A stretch of 64,000 bases of DNA from Simmondsia chinensis (GCA_018398585.1 JAGTTD010000009.1:9863193-9927192); one strand, 5' to 3'; positions 10,475 through 21,463 are shown, counted from the stretch's first letter. Notes: generated by a model not told the origin, from the sequence alone. Numbers and translations: made by a program.

Positions 10475-10739
10475 GAAATCGGGTTAAATTTTTAGCTTTT
10501 TCTAACAAAAATCCATTGAATTTTGACAAAAGAGTATCTGATTGATAAATTTTAAACTTTAGGGTCCCCAAATGATGAAATGTCTAAAACTTAAGTACTT
10601 ATTTTATATATTGTCGGGATACATTAATGATAAATATTAAAACCTCAGAGTATCTAAGCGATAATTTTCCTTGATCTAAACATATACACATTTATATCTA
10701 CCATTGTATAATATTCGTTATTTACCAAACAAAAATGCA

Positions 10740-11345
10740 CACGACTTGAATTAGTATCGTATATCAACATGTGATACTAATATAAATGGTGGTGGATCTA
10801 GAATTTTAATGACGTGGGACACATATTTATAAAAAATAAATATTAATAAAAATTTAAATAATAATAACTGTATGTGAATGTTTTTATATATTATAACGAG
10901 TTAAAAAGTAAAACAATATGACCATATTCCTTTATATTTGCATTCCTAATTTGAATAATACATATCGCGCTTTCCGTCGGATACAAAACTTTCTGACATA
11001 ACAAAGTAGTTTCCCGTTAACTCACCAAAATGTGGGTGAGGGCTTTCAAATTATTAACTCAATGGTATCAAACATATTTCTGATGCTATTAATGTACCCC
11101 TTTTATTATCGTATATAAACCGATACTATAAAGTCAATAGTATCGGATACAAAAATTTTCAATACAAATAAGCACTTTCCCGCCCCAACCCCCCACAATG
11201 ATGTACGCGGGTGTCATATTATTAACCAAATAGTGTCGAATTAAAGCTATCTGATACTATTAAGAAAAACATTAGTATCGGATTTAAAATACAATACTAA
11301 ATTTTCCTATACTAAAGGCCTTTTTTTTTTTTTTTTTTTGTAGTG
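10740..11345 (+). mobile_element. CACTA-like terminus with TAGTATCGGATAC subterminal repeats
   Basis: The segment ends in 19 consecutive T followed by GTAGTG at 11,340-11,345, the complement of a CACTAC(A)n terminus. Upstream, copies of TAGTATCGGATA / CTGATACTATTA occur in both orientations (near 10,752, 10,773, 11,066, 11,122, 11,140, 11,255 and 11,270). The word TTTCCGTCGGATAC at ~10,970 also fits the family habit. No CACTACAA left end or transposase was found, so it is a non-autonomous or truncated copy. Its repeat motif differs from that of the element at 2.9-4.4 kb, so it is a different family. Confidence 0.55.
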
Positions 11346-11939
11346 ATTTGAATGCTTGCAAATCAACTAAGGGGACATCCTTATGTCATATATTATTGGT
11401 CAAATATATGTTTTTGCTACACTTTATGCAGTTACCCAACGCACATAAGATTTCCGTTGCAGGTTCTAACCTAATTCTTTTAGTTCATCAAAGTAACTAA
11501 CGTTTGATGCACGAGTTCATACTATTTTATGGATCTATGGTTATTGTATAAAAATAATAAAATGATTTTCTCATTTTAGAGGGTAGTGTAGATATGAGCA
11601 AGTACATGGTCCAATTCAGTGTCACAATCTAGTTGAAATAGACCAACAGAACATCCTGGATCACAATCCACAGAACCAAGATAAGTTTTTAAATGTTACA
11701 TTATAATCTTAGCAAATAAGTGGTCCAAACCTGTCACTGACTACGAATTAACCATTAAATAACATTTTAATCTGTTATTAGTCTATCTGTAGTGTAATCT
11801 AATTATTCACTAATACAGATATTCCAAATGTCATTTAAGGACCACTCTCATCTCATGGTACGTTGCTTAAAAAAAATAACATTACACATATAATAAACTC
11901 ATAAACATATGAACAACAACAAATAACCTTGAGAGTGCA
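11346..11939. other. non-coding, nothing recognised
   Basis: AT-rich sequence between the CACTA-like terminus and the minus-strand ORF remnant; no signal supported. Confidence 0.4.
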
Positions 11940-13104
11940 GCTGATGCCTAAGAATTACAGCCCCCTAACACGAACTTCAATTGTCCAATCTTGCAAAATC
12001 TAAATGCAATGCTGCTGTTAATCTTACAGAATCCATCTATTGTCCTGCTTAGGTAAAGACTTTCAGTTGTTCTTAAGTTATCAAAGCTTCTAGGGACCCT
12101 GCTAACATGTTCTCCTATCCAATTGGCATCCTTAGATGTTGCTTCCAATGAGTGTAATGAGCAAAACACTGGAGTCACATCACCTCCTATGAAATCTGCT
12201 AGCTACACCTTGTGTTGGAACATCGGAGTTATGGAAGTCTCAGCTCCCTTTTCCCAAACTTTTGCACATTCAACCATAACTTGAATTTGATCTTTGTCAT
12301 CCTCACTACATACTTCTACTCCTGTTACTAGCCAAGACATAAAGAGAGTGCACAAAAAACCCCTAGCGATTGCTTCCCAATGCCACATTCCATCTCATAT
12401 TCTTGAGCAATTAAAACCTTAGCCTGAAATATCAGAACTTTTCTCCACCAAGATAAATTCTCAAGTATCATGGTCGAGCTCTAAGGAGATTTGTTCATGG
12501 TTTGAACCATCAAGGTGGCCACACTGACTACCTTCAGCATGCAGTACACAATTTCTAGATTTTTCCCAAAGTCTTTGGCTCTTGTTTGAGCTCCTTTTTG
12601 GCTTCTACGCACATATGATTCTTTGTAGCTAACTTGACTCAAATGAACAAACTCTGATTCCCCCTCAATGGGCACAAGAATGAATGCAAAACACTCCAGC
12701 CCATGAAACCACTGGAACATCAAGACAACTTTGATCATCTCAGGATCAAGGACAAAATTGTTCTTAATTTCTTTGTTGAGTTGCATACTTCTTTTACCAA
12801 GAATTGATCTTAATCTCTCACTGATTTCTTCAATTAAAGCATTTTGATGATCGCTATCAGGCTGATCAATTACTTCAACTTGTGTGTAACCTTGAACTAT
12901 ACTTAATTGACAATACTCATCATCAATCTCCTTCCCTCGTGAAATGGATTTCAAGGATTCGGGGAGACTATGTGAGAGCAAGATTTGGGGAATAAGGCAG
13001 CCTAAAATATCATTGATGTCTATTGATAGGCTTGGTGCATTTTCTTGGATCCAAGGAAGTATCAAGAGGGCAAGGAGAGGATCCAAATTTGGTAGCCAAG
13101 TCAC
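11940..13104 (-). pseudogene. unrecognised ORF of a non-autonomous LTR retrotransposon, minus-strand copy
   Basis: Minus-strand frames at 13,104-12,481 (207 codons), 12,388-12,203 and 12,178-11,948 are consecutive parts of one broken ORF. Recognisable stretches are EISERLRSILGKRSMQL, FQWFHGLECFAFILVPIEGE, EDDKDQIQVMVECAKVWEKG and RTTESLYLSRTIDGFCKI. The same protein is encoded on the plus strand at 13,960-15,003, so it is a repeat-family ORF and not a host gene. No reverse transcriptase, integrase or capsid motif is present and I cannot name a domain. The homology to the plus copy starts at SLKSIS (~12,955) and stops abruptly at about 11,940. Confidence 0.7.
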
Positions 13105-13146
13105 AAGATCGGCATTAAATCAGGAAGATTGCACGGCTAAGCTATA

Positions 13147-13750
13147 AAATGCAGAACAGAAAAAGGAGTTTCAGATGCAGCAAAGGTTTGCAGCAAGGAT
13201 GCGTTCACTAGAGGAGGAATTAAATGAATTGAATTAGAAGTTTAATTAGCATTTCTAGCAAATGCAATTGCAGCTTGATGACTCACAAGAGCAGCTCAAT
13301 AGTCTACTTACTTAAGTGGAATCAAGTCCTCAAGTGGAAGTGCTATGTAGGGACATTGACTAAGCACCAAGGGAAGTTCCTCACCTACAAAATTTAGCAC
13401 TGAATCTGTGTATAAATGCAGCAATGCAATCTATTCAGTTCACTCCAGAATCGGGTGCAAGGCTGTTTAATTACTCATGTGCTAAATACAAGCTCGGCTC
13501 ATTTAAGTAGTTTGAAATGAATTGGATGCATGCTAGGTGGGATGATCCAGGTGTGCTTCCAGCAATACAACCCAATGTGAGACCTCTTGAGTGCTTGTTG
13601 TTACTTTCCTCATTGCAAAGTGGTAACCGAAAGCAAGTTATTGAGCCAGCTGTGCTGAATTCAGCAGCAAAGACACATGAGTAAATAAGTCAGATGAGTA
13701 GTCTCACTTTGGAGACATGAGGGTGGAGTAAATCAGCCCATAAGTAGCCA
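13147..13750 (+). pseudogene. gag-like remnant of the same non-autonomous family, plus-strand copy
   Basis: Interrupted frames encode a Gln/Glu-rich coiled-coil-like stretch (about 13,150-13,330, with MQNRKRSFRC-like and QMQLQLDDSQEQLNSL-like pieces). Sequence follows that resembles the low-complexity and capsid-proximal part of a gypsy Gag, with several stops. No zinc knuckle is visible. The assignment rests on position upstream of the family's unknown ORF and on Gln-rich composition. Confidence 0.4.
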
Positions 13751-13754
13751 TAAG

Positions 13755-15540
13755 GTGAAGTATAAAAAGAGGAAGTTTCCAAGAAGAGGATATAAGAGCA
13801 ATCAAAGAAAAATCTTTGGATTTTGTGATAAAGCAAAGCAGATTTTGATGGTTCTTTATGTTGAATTAACAGGAAGTTTGGATAAAGGGTTAGACTCTTG
13901 GGTTGGCCAAGCCAAAAGCAAAGAACATCTCCCTCAAATACATGCCAATGTAAGGCCGCTCGGATCCTTGAAATCTATTTCACAAGGGTAGGAAATTGAT
14001 GATGAGTATTGTCAATTAAGTATAGTTCAAGGTTACACATAAGTTGAGGTAAATGATCAGCTTGATAGCAATCATCAAAACACTTCAATTGAAGAAATCA
14101 GTGAGAGATCAAAATCAATTTTTGCTAAAAAAAGCATGCAGCTCAGCAGAGAAATTAAGAACAGTTCTGTCCTTGATCTTGAGATGATCAAAGCTGTCTT
14201 GGTGTTCCGGTGGTTTCATGGGCTGGAGTGTTTGGCGTTCATTCTTATGCTCATTGAGGGGGAATTAGAGTTTATTCATTTGAATCAAGCTGCAGAGAAT
14301 CATGTGTGCGCAGAAGCCAAAAAGAAGTTCAAACAAGAGCTGAAGACTTTGTGAAAAATTTGGAAATTGTGTACTATAGGCTGAAGGTAGTTAGAGTGGC
14401 CACCTTGATGGTTCAAACCATGGAGGAATCTCCTTGGAGCTCAACCATGATACTTGAGAATTTATCTTAGTGAGAAAAGTTTAAATACTTAAGGCCAACG
14501 TTTTAATTGCTCAAGAATCTAAGATGGAATGTGGCACTGGGAAGCAATTCGCTAGGGGTTTTTTGTGCATTCTCTTTTTGTCTTGTCTAGTAAGAGAAGT
14601 ACAAGTATGTACTGAGGATGATAAGGATCAATTTCAAGTTATGGTTGAATGTGCAAAAGTTTGGGAAAAGGGAGCTGAGACTTCCATAACTCCGATATTC
14701 CAACTCAAAGTGCAGCTAGCAGATTTCATAGGAGGTGATGTAAGTCCAATGTTTGGCTCATTACACTCGTTGGAAGCAGCATCTAAGGATGCTAATTGGA
14801 CAAGGGGACGTGTTAGCAGTGTCCCTAGAAGCTTTGAGAACTTGAGAACAACTGAAAGTCTCTTGCTAAGCAGGATAATAGAAAGATTCTGCAAGATCAA
14901 CAACAGCATTGTATTTGGATTTTGCATGGTTGGACAGTTGAAGCTCGTGTTAGGGGCTATAATTCTTGGGTCTCAGCTGTTGCTGGCAAGGTCATCAATG
15001 TAAAAACAAATGCGAGATTTTGATAATTGCAGTAATAAGGAACAACCACAGCTCATCAGAGGACAACAAAAAGAGCTCAAATGGATGGGACTGAACCGGT
15101 TTTGGAAGCTTGCAAGCTTGATCACACTGTTAGTAATTCAGGCGTTGGTGCCATAAGTTGGGAAGCTTATAAGTGAAAGATATAGATTAGTATTCATGTC
15201 ATGATCATGGCACTTCACGTGGGCATCAAGCAAGCAAAGATTTCTTTATGAAACCTTGCAATTGGGAGGTTGTTCCCTCATAATGTAGCATCAAGAGCTG
15301 CAAAAAACAATAATAGTAGGACTCTGGCATGAAATAAGCAAGTCACAAGCTGCAGTTCAGACTTAAATCCAAGGGTTCAAAGTCCAGATGAATGCACTGC
15401 ATCAACAAGTTCTTCTGTTGCAAATTTTGGCAAGGGGAGTTCATCAAATTCAGCTCCTACTTTTACAACAATAAGGGTGCTTCAAAGTCTCTACTTTCTC
15501 ATAAGATTCTTACGGATAAGAATCTTTAAAGGGGGAAGTA
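13755..15540 (+). pseudogene. unrecognised ORF of a non-autonomous LTR retrotransposon, plus-strand copy
   Basis: Frames at 13,755-13,991, 14,136-14,354 and 14,524-15,003 parallel the minus-strand copy: MQLSREIKNSSVLDLEMIKA, FRWFHGLECLAFILMLIEGE, EDDKDQFQVMVECAKVWEKG, RTTESLLLSRIIERFCKIN. The minus-strand copy broke into different frames, so the reading frame was probably conserved in the ancestor. At 15,505-15,525 a terminal ILTDKNL-like reading echoes the ILEDKN tail that ends many plant gypsy polyproteins. It precedes the polypurine tract AAAGGGGGAAG and the LTR at 15,542. No pol domain is present; function unknown. Confidence 0.7.
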
Positions 15541-15541
15541 T

Positions 15542-15888
15542 TGTCATGACTAGACTTGGGATTAAGCACTAAGAAGTCATTAGTTGTATTTAATTTTTAT
15601 AAGTGATTAGTATTAGTCATATAAACACTTGTAATAATCTAGTTTTTAGAGGCAATGTCGGTTAAGAGGTGAGTTAGATGGTTTGTCTAGTTGAAGTGAA
15701 TTGTTAGATATTTTCCCTTGTAATCCTAGGCTAGAATTAGTATAAGTAGTAGTTTTGCATTGTCAGAAAGGAATTATTGGTGAATGAATATTCTTCTTTT
15801 CTCTTCTCAACCCCAAATTCTTCACTTCTCTTCTCATCTAAACTCTACCCTATCATAGTTATGATTCAAGAAATCTTGAATCCTAACA
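15542..15888 (+). repeat. LTR-A (347 bp), 3' LTR of the plus-strand non-autonomous copy
   Basis: Begins TGTCATGACTAGACTTGGG and ends TTGAATCCTAACA, preceded by the polypurine tract AAAGGGGGAAGTAT (15,526-15,540). It shares its sequence with the truncated LTR-B (15,895-16,108) and with the inverted LTR-C (16,642-17,007). A CT-rich leader precedes the 3' end. Confidence 0.85.
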
Positions 15889-15894
15889 ATTGAT

Positions 15895-16108
15895 TGTCAC
15901 GACCGGAGTTGGGATTAAGAACTAGAAAGTCATTGGTCGTAATGAATTTTTATAAGTCATTAGTATTAGTAATATTAGTACTTGTAATAATCTAGTTTTT
16001 GGAGGGAATGTCGGTTAAGAGCTGAGTTAGGTGGTTTGTCTAGGTGAAGTGAATTGTTAGATATTTTCTCTTGTAATCTTAGGCTAGAATTAGTATAAGT
16101 AGTAGTCT
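15895..16108 (+). repeat. LTR-B, 3'-truncated second LTR in direct tandem
   Basis: Begins TGTCACGACCGGAGTTGGG six bases after LTR-A ends and follows LTR-A for about 210 bp, stopping at GTAGTAGTCTTGCA (16,108). The remaining ~135 bp of the LTR (CT-rich leader and 3' end) are missing. What follows on the plus strand belongs to the internal region of the minus-strand element. Confidence 0.8.
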
Positions 16109-16109
16109 T

Positions 16110-16627
16110 GCAAGAACCTTTACATTTTCCTCAAAGAGTAAAAAATCTTGTGCATTGCCTTGTAAACTACGATTGGCCTCTCCATTGCTTTCATTTTCTT
16201 GCTTGAATAACACTTCTTGCGATTTTCAAGACCTGAATTCATGCTAGCTCTTATTAAAGATGCGACTGAATAAAAGGTTGCTATTCCTTGTCCAATACTT
16301 TGTTCTTGCACTACAATATGCTAAGAACTTAAACTCTCACTGACTTGCTTCTTAATTCTAGAACTCTACTACAGAAATTGTAGCTTCCTTTGCAAGTATT
16401 GCAGTTGTGATCATGGCAAGGTATGCTTAAAGTCTTGAGTGAGCTGCCGCACTTGTTGCTGGACACGAGTTGATTGCTCCTGTTGCAACGCATCAATAGC
16501 AACATCACAAGCTCCAATAGCTTGTCGCCTACTGTAAATCATGCTTGATTCAATGCAATTCAAGTCAATTGAGTAGAGATTCAACTAAATTGAGTGCAAA
16601 TCCACAAGCTTTGGTGCCAAGATCGAA
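16110..16627 (-). pseudogene. gag-proximal remnant behind LTR-C (minus strand)
   Basis: Minus-strand frames (16,517-16,329 and 16,311-16,120) follow the primer site and leader of the minus-strand copy. They are Gln/Ser-rich in places (a QQEQSTRVQQQVRQL-type reading spans ~16,440-16,490) and broken by stops. They would be the N-terminal Gag of this family. No catalytic domain is present. Confidence 0.45.
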
Positions 16628-16639
16628 GCTTTGATACCA
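16628..16639 (-). other. primer-binding site, tRNA-iMet type
   Basis: On the minus strand TGGTATCAAAGC follows the LTR-C end after two bases. It is one base off the plant initiator-Met site TGGTATCAGAGC and shows that LTR-C is a 5' LTR. Confidence 0.85.
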
Positions 16640-16641
16640 AT

Positions 16642-17007
16642 TGTTATGATTCAAGAACGATCTTTAATCATAGCTATGATAGGATAGAGTTTAGATGAGA
16701 AGAGAAGTGAAAGGAGATGAGAAATAGAGAGAATTTAGGAGAGAGAAGAGAAAAAAAGTATATTCATTTATCAATAATTCCTTTCTTACAATGCAAGACT
16801 ACTACTTACACTAATTCTAGCCTAGGATTACAAGGGAAATTATCTAACGATTCACTTCACCTAAACAAACCACCTAACTCACCTCTTTACTAACATTCCC
16901 TCCAAAAACTAGATTATTACAAGTACTGATATTACTAATACTAATGACATACAAATTCATTACAACTAATGACTTCCTAGTTCTTAATCCCAAGTCTGGT
17001 CATGGCA
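16642..17007 (-). repeat. LTR-C (366 bp), 5' LTR of the minus-strand non-autonomous copy
   Basis: On the minus strand it begins TGCCATGACCAGACTTGGG and ends TGAATCATAACA. It matches LTR-A over its length in inverted orientation. It lies at the right edge of the head-to-head cluster, so a minus-strand element runs from 17,007 leftward. That element plausibly resumes at 13,104-11,940, with the plus-strand copy inserted between. Confidence 0.85.
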
Positions 17008-17420
17008 AAAGTATTCAAGTGTTCAATGGAGTTCCCTGATGTATTTCTTGATCCCATTCCTTGTAAAATTTTGCTAAGTTGGCTTAGTCCCTTCGTAGAT
17101 TGACTAGAAGAGAAAAAAATTTGAATGCAAAGACTTAGCAATTACTTAGTTGTGCTTTAATGCAACATGGGTAAGTAATTGCGTATGCCAAGAGGCAGCT
17201 GAACCAAAGCCATATAAAGCGAGTTCTCTTACCATGACCTTATGCTACTTGCAGTAATATTTACATTGAATTTGGATGCACCATTTTTATGAGATGGCAT
17301 GTTAAATGATCATAAGAACTTGAAGTATATTTATATACAGAAAGAGTTGAATGTCATACAACATAGGGGGCTAGTGTTGCTTGTAGATTACGATTCACAC
17401 ATAAATTATCATCTGGTAAA
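17008..17420. other. flank between two elements, nothing recognised
   Basis: No supported frame or terminus. It ends in the GTAAA target copy of the next element. Confidence 0.4.
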
Positions 17421-17425
17421 GTAAA

Positions 17426-18785
17426 TGATAAGACTAATTTAGTATATAATTATTCATATCATTTTCATTCATTTTCAAACCATTTTACATCAAACTTTTT
17501 CTCTATTGCTCACATTTGCTCTTTTTCACTCCTATTTCTATTTTTCAGCAAAAAAAAACTTATTTTGTGCTAAAGCTTGCTAGTTTTTATCATCAACATC
17601 AACAAATAAAAGCAAGATACAATAAACAAACCAAAAGTCAATCAACTTGCATCTATTTGGAAGCAAACTCACTGCTAAGGCAAAATTCATGTACAAAGTG
17701 TTGCAAATTAGAAATTTTGGTGGCAAACTTAACCAATCACAAGCAAGGAAGGCTTAAACACTAAAAAAATGAATACAACCTGCAAAGAAATGCTGAGTTT
17801 GGGCCGTGCAAGTAAACAAAATTGAAAAGAATTGGCAATTTGCAGCAAGTTGTGAAGAGGGGCGGCAAAAGCAACAAATCAAGAGCTAGTTCATGTATTT
17901 ATTTATTTCATAAATTTGCAATTTCTTGTATAATAAGTAGGGATGCTTGGGAGGGTTTTTATCATCAATTCATCCAAAAAAAATACAGTACAACATAGGA
18001 ATATGGGTAGAAATTTGGAGGGAAGGAGGAGGAGAAAAGAAGTTTGGTTTGTGATTTCTTATTTTCTAGTTCTTTTGTTTTTCCAAGGCTACGATGTAAT
18101 CTAAGTTGTAATATATGCTCTCTTCTAATTCAACGTATTCAATGTTTTTTTCTTGCATTATTGAAGTGTTTATCATTGTTCTTCATGAGTTTTGAATGCT
18201 TGATCACCATTTAAAGCCTATACAGATTCATAATGAGTTTGAGAGGAGATTTATGATGAATGCTAAGGTGATGAATACCACAAATTGAGCGAACGCTCGA
18301 GAGAGATTAACGCGATTTTTGTGGTCTTAATTGAAAACCATGAAAATTTAAAACTCTTTTCTTATTTAAATTCATATGAGAGATTGATGAGTTAATATAT
18401 AAAAGAGCATGGGAAATTTTGCTCAATAGAGAATATTTGGTAAATTAGGGTTTCGACCATCAACCCGTAATAACGACTTGAATATTGAGAATAGAAAGGT
18501 ATATTGATGAACCTAGGTGAAATTGGATACCTTGGATCTTATTAAATCATTAAAATCTTCTAAAAATTAGCACACCCTTTTATAAAATCAGTAACCATTA
18601 TTGTTCTTTTTTGATTTGTTTTGTTTTATATCAAAAACTTTAAATTTTTGTCTTTCAAATAGCGCTAAAACTACTAATTTCGGTACTCATTCAATAACAA
18701 TCCTCGTTGGAACAATACTCTGCTCACTCTTTATTACTTAATGCGACCTAGTGCACTTGCTAAGCAAACACCAAGTAAAGCATCA
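17426..18785 (+). repeat. 5' LTR (1360 bp) of non-autonomous Athila copy 1
   Basis: Starts TGATAAGACTAATTTAG and ends CCAAGTAAAGCATCA, directly followed by the primer site. It pairs with 27,247-28,662. Short frames inside it (e.g. 17,516-17,764) recur in other LTR copies and are not genes. Confidence 0.9.
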
Positions 18786-18791
18786 GATTTT

Positions 18792-18810
18792 TAGCGTCGT
18801 TGCCAGGGAT
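18792..18810 (+). other. primer-binding site, tRNA-Asp type (degenerate)
   Basis: TAGCGTCGTTGCCAGGGAT, three mismatches from TGGCGCCGTTGCCGGGGAT, the complement of the 3' end of plant tRNA-Asp(GTC) used by Athila-type elements. It lies six bases after the LTR. Confidence 0.85.
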
Positions 18811-19751
18811 TGTCCTTATTTGAGTGATATCGATACCATCTAGTTTTAGTACTAATTCGAAGTTCTTTTGTAAAAATTTGTGAATTTTTCCTACATTTGA
18901 AGAAGAATCTTTTATTTCATTCATTTCATTTAATTTCTTTGATTTGTAAAGCTATTTAAAAAAAAATTTGTACAGCACCCCTTAAAATTGTGTTTTTGTT
19001 AGATTTTGTTATTTTTGTGTTATTTTGTTGTTTTTCTTGTATTTTTATTTTCATCTTTAATTTTTTTTTTTTACTTATAAGTGCACTTTGTAAATTTTCT
19101 AAAAGTTAAAATTTTTAATAAAGAGTGAGTAGTTTTGTTTTACAAGTATTACAGATGGTAGTTGGTAGTTGGTCAATTAGGGCTCCAAGCTGCTGACACT
19201 CTCTGAGCTTTTTGTACTATCGCTCTCTCTCTCTCTCTCATTTCTCCATCTCCCCCTCTCTCTCTCATTCTCTTTCTCTACCTTCTCTCTCTATACCTCT
19301 ATCTCTCTCTTTACTCTCTAGATGATCTACTTCACTATATGTTTGCGCTATATGTGTGAGTGGTATCGCATGTAGGATCCCCCTTGTACTTGCTTGTTTG
19401 CTCTGACTTTTTTCCCTGAAAACTATGATCCTAGGTTCCCATGAATTCAGACATAAGTACATGCTTACATGCTTATCGGATTATTTGATTTGATTGTATG
19501 CCTACATATTTCTTGCATGCATGCTGCACACAATCTCTAGGCTTTGCATGCCCTCCTTGCAGGCTCTCCATATATTTCTACAACCAGGTCGGGGGTCCTC
19601 GAAAACAACCTCTCATCAAGGCTCACCCTGATAGGGTAAGGATGCGTCGTTGTTGTTGTCGTTGTTGTATGTTAAGATTGAAACATAAAAAAAAAAAAAA
19701 AAAAAAAAAGAGAGAGAGAGAGGATTCTGACGAAGAATTTTGCTAAAAGTG
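18811..19751 (+). other. untranslated leader with CT/GA simple repeats
   Basis: Non-coding leader between primer site and gag start. It holds a pyrimidine tract of CTCTCT runs (about 19,222-19,320) and, just before gag, a run of more than 20 A followed by (AG)n at about 19,688-19,723. The other copies also have an A-tract at the same point before gag. Confidence 0.7.
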
Positions 19752-20705
19752 ATGGCTTGCAACAACTATATGAGACCTCAATATCTTGTTATACCGAGAA
19801 GACAATTTATTATTCATGAAATTAATGCGTTATCTGCTCAACTCTCACTAATTCAAAAACAACTGGATCACATTACAGGTTATAAAGTTGTTCGTACTCG
19901 ATGTGAATTTTGTATAGGTAACCATGCAGGTATAGAATGCCAAATGGGCAATAGCTTATCCTCATCAGGTTTTGAACAAGATAACTGCATGTCAAATTAT
20001 AACGAACCCTAGTACAAGCCCTACTCTAGTACCTATAGTCAAGGATGGATGAACCCTTCTAACTTTTCTTGGAAACATCACAAAGCACCTTGGTCACCCA
20101 CTTATTCTTCTCAAGAAAAGAAATATGACTTCGAAAAGACATTTAGGGAGTTCATGAAAACCGTGGCTAACTTAAGAAACCAAGAAGCCTCCATCCAAAA
20201 TCTAGAACCTCAAGTAGGAACTACATTAGAGGAACTTTCTGAGAGGTTTAAAGATTCCTTGCCTAGCAATATTGTAGCCGACATAGGGGAGCAAACTAAT
20301 ACCATAACATTGAGGGATGAGAACACATTAGAAGAACCACCTTAATGTGACATAATCCCCATGATAGACTCATCGCCACCAATTACCATACCTATCTTGA
20401 CTGACCCACCACCACCAGTTATTGAAATAGAATGTCGAGCTTGTCTAACATGGTCAGAGGTTTTCAAAACCATGGATGCCTCAGTGAAAAAATGCAGAAA
20501 AGGTCGAAAAAGAAAATTCAAGTTGTGGCACATTATGCTCAGGAATCCTATCATTAGAGAAGGCGGAGGTGGTTCATGTAAAGAAGGGTATAAAAAAGAT
20601 CCACGGAAGAAAATGATCATTGAAGGTGGATGGAAGAAACTCTATTCTCCTTCAGGATATGGGATAGATCATCATCAAAAAGTCGAGCTAACGACTACAA
20701 CTTAA
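19752..20705 (+). pseudogene. gag: N-terminally deleted Athila gag with one zinc knuckle (copy 1)
   Basis: From the ATG at 19,752 the frame reads MACNNYMRP, a knuckle CEFCIGNHAGIEC (C-x2-C-x4-H-x4-C) with QMGNS, then after a stop YKPYSSTYSQGWMNPSNFSW, and a C-terminal ASIQNLEPQVG ... LPSNI ... TITLRDENTL. Each block has a counterpart in the Athila Gag at 43.4-41.8 kb (LLEVMSSNNY, CEFCAGNHPSIEC, NPYSNTYNLGWRNHPHFSW) and in Athila Gag C-termini generally. The capsid half is missing: homology begins at the codons equivalent to LLEVM. A further 3' frame (20,361-20,705) is Pro- then Lys-rich and leads to the GCTTCCTGGGAAGCAACCCAAG word. Two stops make it a pseudogene. Confidence 0.85.
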
Positions 20706-21182
20706 GTGCTTCCTGGGAAGCAACCCAAGTGTTCTTATCCTTAATTTATTTTATTTTCCTTTTATTTTGATTACTTTCTCATATATTTTGTTCAAACAAG
20801 TTTTTGAAACAAGTTTAGGGATGACCTGATGACAACGTTCACCGTAAAAAAGTAGTCCTCAAACTTGTGAAGTATCTCTCACCTACTATTGTTTTTTTTT
20901 TTTTTCCTTTTAACATTGAGGACGATGTTAACTTTTAAGTTTGGGGGTGGGAGAGACAATTTTGAAAATTTTGAACAAAATTCTTTTTGAAAAGTTTTCT
21001 TGTTTTATCTTTTAGAGTCGACTTTAGTGCGTCCCAAAGTTTGGAGCCTTTGTATGGGGACTAAGATAGTGTCGGCCAACAAAAAGACTTTCCATTTTCT
21101 ATAGTTTAAATTAGTAGTCTTTTAAATTTTTCTTGCGTATTAAAACCCAAAAATGTCTTTTTTGGAGATCTTACCATCATAC
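20706..21182 (+). other. 3' non-coding region of copy 1, upstream part
   Basis: Starts with the CTTCCTGGGAAGCAACCCAAGT word found at the end of coding in all Athila-type copies here. It includes AAGTTTGGGGGTGGGAGAGA (~20,937). It is split at 21,178-21,182 (CATAC) by the gypsy insertion and resumes at 26,386. Confidence 0.7.
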
Positions 21183-21449
21183 TGTCACAAACCGAACTTA
21201 GAATTAGGCTAATATGCATTTTGGCGGGAATAATACTTCTTAGCGCATTTGGGCGGGAAAGTTTGTTATGTGAATGGGTGATGTGTCCGGCTTGTTACAT
21301 CTTGAGCTAAGCTTTGTAAACATCTATAAAAAGATTTGGAAATGTAAGAAGTGATCATCCAATGAAAATATAATCCAATTCCTTGGTTTTTCTCTATCTC
21401 TTGCTCTCAATTCGATGGTTAGCATTCAATTTCTATTTGATTTCTAACA
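21183..21449 (+). repeat. 5' LTR of the Reina-like element
   Basis: TGTCACAAACCG...TTTCTAACA. A TATA-like CTATAAAAAG lies at ~21,324-21,333 and a CTCTATCTCTTGCTCTC leader follows. It matches the 3' LTR with about ten substitutions. Confidence 0.95.
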
Positions 21450-21451
21450 AT

Positions 21452-21463
21452 TGGTATCAAAGC
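21452..21463 (+). other. primer-binding site, tRNA-iMet type
   Basis: TGGTATCAAAGC two bases after the 5' LTR; one mismatch from the plant initiator-Met site TGGTATCAGAGC. Confidence 0.9.

Noticed and set aside
18792..18810. Possible tRNA genes at the tRNA-like sites (also 43,918, 51,403, 56,521, 59,546 and the TGGTATCAGAGC sites)
   Set aside because: Only the 12-19 bases complementary to a tRNA 3' end are present, each next to an LTR; these are primer-binding sites.
19682..19723. Long A-run followed by (AG)n as a LINE or retrogene tail
   Set aside because: It lies in the leader of an Athila-type element at the same place as shorter A-tracts in the other copies; no LINE sequence upstream.
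20342..20620. 92-codon minus-strand frame opposite gag
   Set aside because: Antisense shadow of the gag 3' frame with no independent signature.
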